The translations under genes were made by a program, and so were the position numbers. Positions 63,062 to 64,000 of a stretch of 64,000 bases of DNA are shown here, in pieces. The first letter of the stretch is position 1, and every line of letters begins with the position of its first letter. Under the pieces are notes generated by a model. It had not been told where the DNA came from and searched no databases. It saw only the letters and a list, made by a program, of their open reading frames with translations. This DNA is from Alphaproteobacteria bacterium US3C007. GTDB taxonomy: Bacteria; Pseudomonadota; Alphaproteobacteria; Rhodobacterales; Rhodobacteraceae. The DNA lies in the NCBI GenBank assembly GCA_034423775.1, contig CP139918.1, forward strand, positions 992,001 to 1,056,000, given 5' to 3'.

Positions 63062-64000
63062 ATGTCTATTCCCCAATCGGGTGGTGGCCCCATCGAGCAC
63101 CCAGAGCAAATGGCGGCCTATCTGGCGGCAGGCTGCAAGCCGGAAAGCAAGTGGCGCATCGGGACCGAACATGAAAAATTCGGTTTTTGCCAGGCAAACC
63201 AGAGGCCTTTGCCCTATTCCGGGCCCTGTTCAATCAAGACCATCCTCGAAGCGCTGCGCGACCGCTTCGGGTGGTCGCCAGTTTTGGAAGCGGATAAATT
63301 AATCGGATTAACCCGAAATGGCGCAAATATATCCCTAGAGCCGGGTGGCCAGTTTGAATTATCGGGCGCCCCTTTAGAGACCATTCATGACACGGCCAAG
63401 GAACTTAACCAGCATCTAGACGAGCTGCGCGGCATCAGCGATGAAATTGGCGCTGGATTTATAGCGCTGGGCGCGGCGCCCATATGGTCTCACGAGACGA
63501 TGCCCGTTATGCCCAAAGGCCGCTATACTCTGATGACCGATTACATGGATCGGGTCGGCACGATGGGAAAATTTATGATGTATCGCACGTCTTGCGTGCA
63601 GGTAAATTTAGATTTTAGCTCTGAAGCGGATATGGTTCAAAAAATGCGCGTAGCAGTTGCGCTGCAGCCGATTGCAACCGCACTTTTCGCCAACTCACCG
63701 TTTTTCGATGGGTTGCCCAATGGCCATAAAAGTTGGCGCAGCCGCGTTTGGCAAGATCTTGATGCAGATCGCACAGGCATGTTGCCCTTCATATTTGAGC
63801 CGGGGTTTGGCTTTGAGGCTTGGGTCGAATACGCCCTCGATGTGCCAATGTATTTTGTCTATCGAGACGGCCGATATATTGATGCTTTGGGGCAATCTTT
63901 CCGCGATTTTCTACAGGGAAAATTGCCCGCCTTGCCCGCAGAGCGGCCCAGCCTAAGCGATTGGGCGGATCACTTGACCACTATTTTTCCCGAGGCCCGG
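63062..64000 (+). CDS. gshA: Glutamate-cysteine ligase, plant/alphaproteobacterial type (3' end outside window)
   Basis: First enzyme of glutathione synthesis, ATP-dependent ligation of glutamate and cysteine. I read this frame directly; it is open to the window end (313 residues present of roughly 450 expected). GGAG lies eight bases before the ATG. Motifs: RIGTEHEKFGFC, GANISLEPGGQFELSGAPLE, PKGRYTLMTDYMDRVGTMGK, MMYRTSCVQVNLDFSSEADM, PFFDGLPNGHKSWRSRVW. These define the GCS2/plant-type class found in alphaproteobacteria, not the E. coli type. Confidence 0.95.
   Translation, partial: MSIPQSGGGPIEHPEQMAAYLAAGCKPESKWRIGTEHEKFGFCQANQRPLPYSGPCSIKTILEALRDRFGWSPVLEADKLIGLTRNGANISLEPGGQFELSGAPLETIHDTAKELNQHLDELRGISDEIGAGFIALGAAPIWSHETMPVMPKGRYTLMTDYMDRVGTMGKFMMYRTSCVQVNLDFSSEADMVQKMRVAVALQPIATALFANSPFFDGLPNGHKSWRSRVWQDLDADRTGMLPFIFEPGFGFEAWVEYALDVPMYFVYRDGRYIDALGQSFRDFLQGKLPALPAERPSLSDWADHLTTIFPEAR

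Overview
The window looks like a chromosome segment of a marine alphaproteobacterium of the order Rhodobacterales (roseobacter-like). Supporting signs are the urea-uptake gene beside a ureDABCEFG urease operon, an alphaproteobacterial-type initiator tRNA, a plant-type glutamate-cysteine ligase, malonyl-CoA synthetase, and the general style of the housekeeping proteins. No species is claimed.

Layout. 1-6.7 kb: urea-binding protein UrtA (partial, minus) facing away from a tightly coupled urease operon. 6.8-7.6 kb: enoyl-CoA hydratase. 8.0-13.6 kb: a type I secretion system (T1SS) operon on the minus strand: TolC-like outer membrane lipoprotein, ABC exporter with a degenerate C39 domain, HlyD-like adaptor and a small membrane protein. 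14-17.5 kb: an accessory insert with an IS3 orfA remnant, an AbrB/Doc toxin-antitoxin pair, a small XRE regulator, two unrecognised GC-rich genes and a tyrosine recombinase broken by a one-base frameshift. 17.5-18.5 kb: three small genes, two of them DUF6447-like and the third frameshifted, lying just downstream of the giant gene. 18.6-42.0 kb: one gene for a T1SS adhesin of about 7,789 residues. It holds nine apparently identical 294-residue Ig-like units and an array of exactly 64 units of two kinds (44 of 52 residues, 20 of 57). 42.2-42.9 kb: a divergent LuxR/CsgD-type regulator. 43.6 kb: initiator tRNA-Met. 43.8-54.0 kb (minus): hydantoinase-like protein, QueG, glutathione S-transferase and the two glutamate synthase subunits. 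54.2-58.5 kb (plus): uppP, aroQ, matB, pgsA, moaD, moaE. 58.6-61.8 kb (minus): small coiled-coil protein, OmpA-family protein, ubiA. 61.8-64 kb (plus): rsmE, a small membrane protein and gshA (partial).

The most notable system is a biofilm/adhesion locus. The giant adhesin, its probable regulator, its T1SS and three small accessory genes are spread over about 35 kb and appear to have been separated by a mobile insert that is now decaying. A ten-base motif, AATTAGATAT, points toward each of the adhesin, the regulator and the T1SS operon. This is the best hint in the sequence that the three form one regulon. The adhesin carries a lipobox/dialanine motif about 110 residues in, which is unusual for a T1SS substrate and could be an anchoring or release site.

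Start codons were moved from the longest open frame wherever family length, Shine-Dalgarno sequence or gene overlap gave a better choice. All similarity calls come from reading motifs; no database search was run.
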